Assembly (NCBI GenBank): GCA_002451065.1 | Contig: DKBC01000049.1 | Location: forward strand, 1-11,832 | DNA from: Betaproteobacteria bacterium UBA6910 | Lineage (GTDB): Bacteria; Pseudomonadota; Gammaproteobacteria; Burkholderiales; UBA6910 | DNA: 11,832 nucleotides | Direction of reading: 5' to 3' | In this document: positions 11,666 through 11,832 of the stretch, in pieces | Position numbering within the stretch: position 1 is the stretch's first letter | Layout of the letters: each line of letters opens with the position of its first letter | Translations under genes and position numbers: made by a program | The notes under the pieces: model-generated | Databases searched by the model: none | Told to the model about the DNA's origin: nothing | What the model saw: the letters and a program-made list of their open reading frames with translations, nothing else

Positions 11666-11832
11666 CCGAGCACACTCCCGCCCAGGAACAGATCGCGCCG
11701 ACGCCCGTGGCCCGGCTCTACGGCGAGCCGGTGCTGGAACTGCCCAATGACCTTTATATTCCGCCGGACGCGCTGGAGGTATTCCTTGACACCTTCGAGG
11801 GCCCCCTTGATCTGCTGCTCTACCTGATCCGC
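11662..11832 (+). CDS. scpA: Segregation and condensation protein A, N-terminal part (cut by window end)
   Basis: The first 57 codons of ScpA, the kleisin of the SMC-ScpA-ScpB condensin complex that organises and segregates the chromosome. The recognisable part is the conserved N-terminal helix: Phe-Leu-Asp-Thr-Phe-Glu-Gly-Pro-Leu-Asp-Leu-Leu-Leu-Tyr-Leu-Ile-Arg at the very end, which contacts the SMC neck in known structures. About 26 poorly conserved residues come before Leu-Pro-x-Asp-Leu-Tyr-Ile-Pro-Pro, the usual lead-in of proteobacterial ScpA. The ATG at 11662 is the only start after an in-frame stop at 11635. It lies 31 bp after trpS and is probably in the same operon; ScpB would be expected next. 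Confidence 0.93.
   Translation, partial: MTEHTPAQEQIAPTPVARLYGEPVLELPNDLYIPPDALEVFLDTFEGPLDLLLYLIR

Overview
The window is about 11.8 kb of GC-rich bacterial chromosome. It looks like a beta- or gammaproteobacterium (Pseudomonadota), probably one that experiences low oxygen. The pointers are the tRNA-Glu 3' end with encoded CCA, a block of RNase AM-type PHP phosphoesterase, YciO, site-2 protease, TrpS and ScpA, a long 400-residue TrpS, and an FNR/ANR-type operator. No insertion sequence, integrase, phage gene, CRISPR array or rRNA is visible. Genes are packed tightly and no stretch over 300 bp lacks a gene.

Left part (1-4250): the end of a tRNA-Glu gene and its terminator, then an exported protein with a duplicated two-cysteine domain and TPR repeats. 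A 79-residue orphan protein lies on the minus strand, divergent from a bacteriohemerythrin. A lipoprotein of unknown function follows, with a good sigma70-like promoter. A TerC-family membrane protein comes next, with an LEA14/WHy-like lipoprotein 4 bp downstream.

Middle part (4251-6036): a near-consensus FNR/ANR box about 41 bp upstream of the predicted transcription start precedes three genes in a row: a two-CBS-domain protein, an atypical short HPF/RaiA ribosome-hibernation protein, and a class III cyclic-nucleotide phosphodiesterase-like enzyme. The arrangement suggests an oxygen-controlled energy-sensing and ribosome-parking unit.

Minus-strand RNA-repair operon (6052-8145): archease, RtcB RNA ligase and a 70-residue KTSC-domain protein, transcribed in that order with tight spacing. 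KTSC is a suspected RNA-binding domain without an assigned role, so this operon is one of the two most interesting items here.

Right part (8205-11832): divergent from archease, a plus-strand housekeeping cluster: PHP phosphoesterase (RNase AM / 3',5'-bisphosphate nucleotidase type), YciO, an M50 site-2 protease-like membrane protein, TrpS, and the first 57 codons of ScpA, cut by the window edge. A strong hairpin separates YciO from the protease gene, and an 11-codon mini-ORF links trpS to scpA by overlapping stop and start codons. Functions are assigned from motifs read by eye; no database search was possible.
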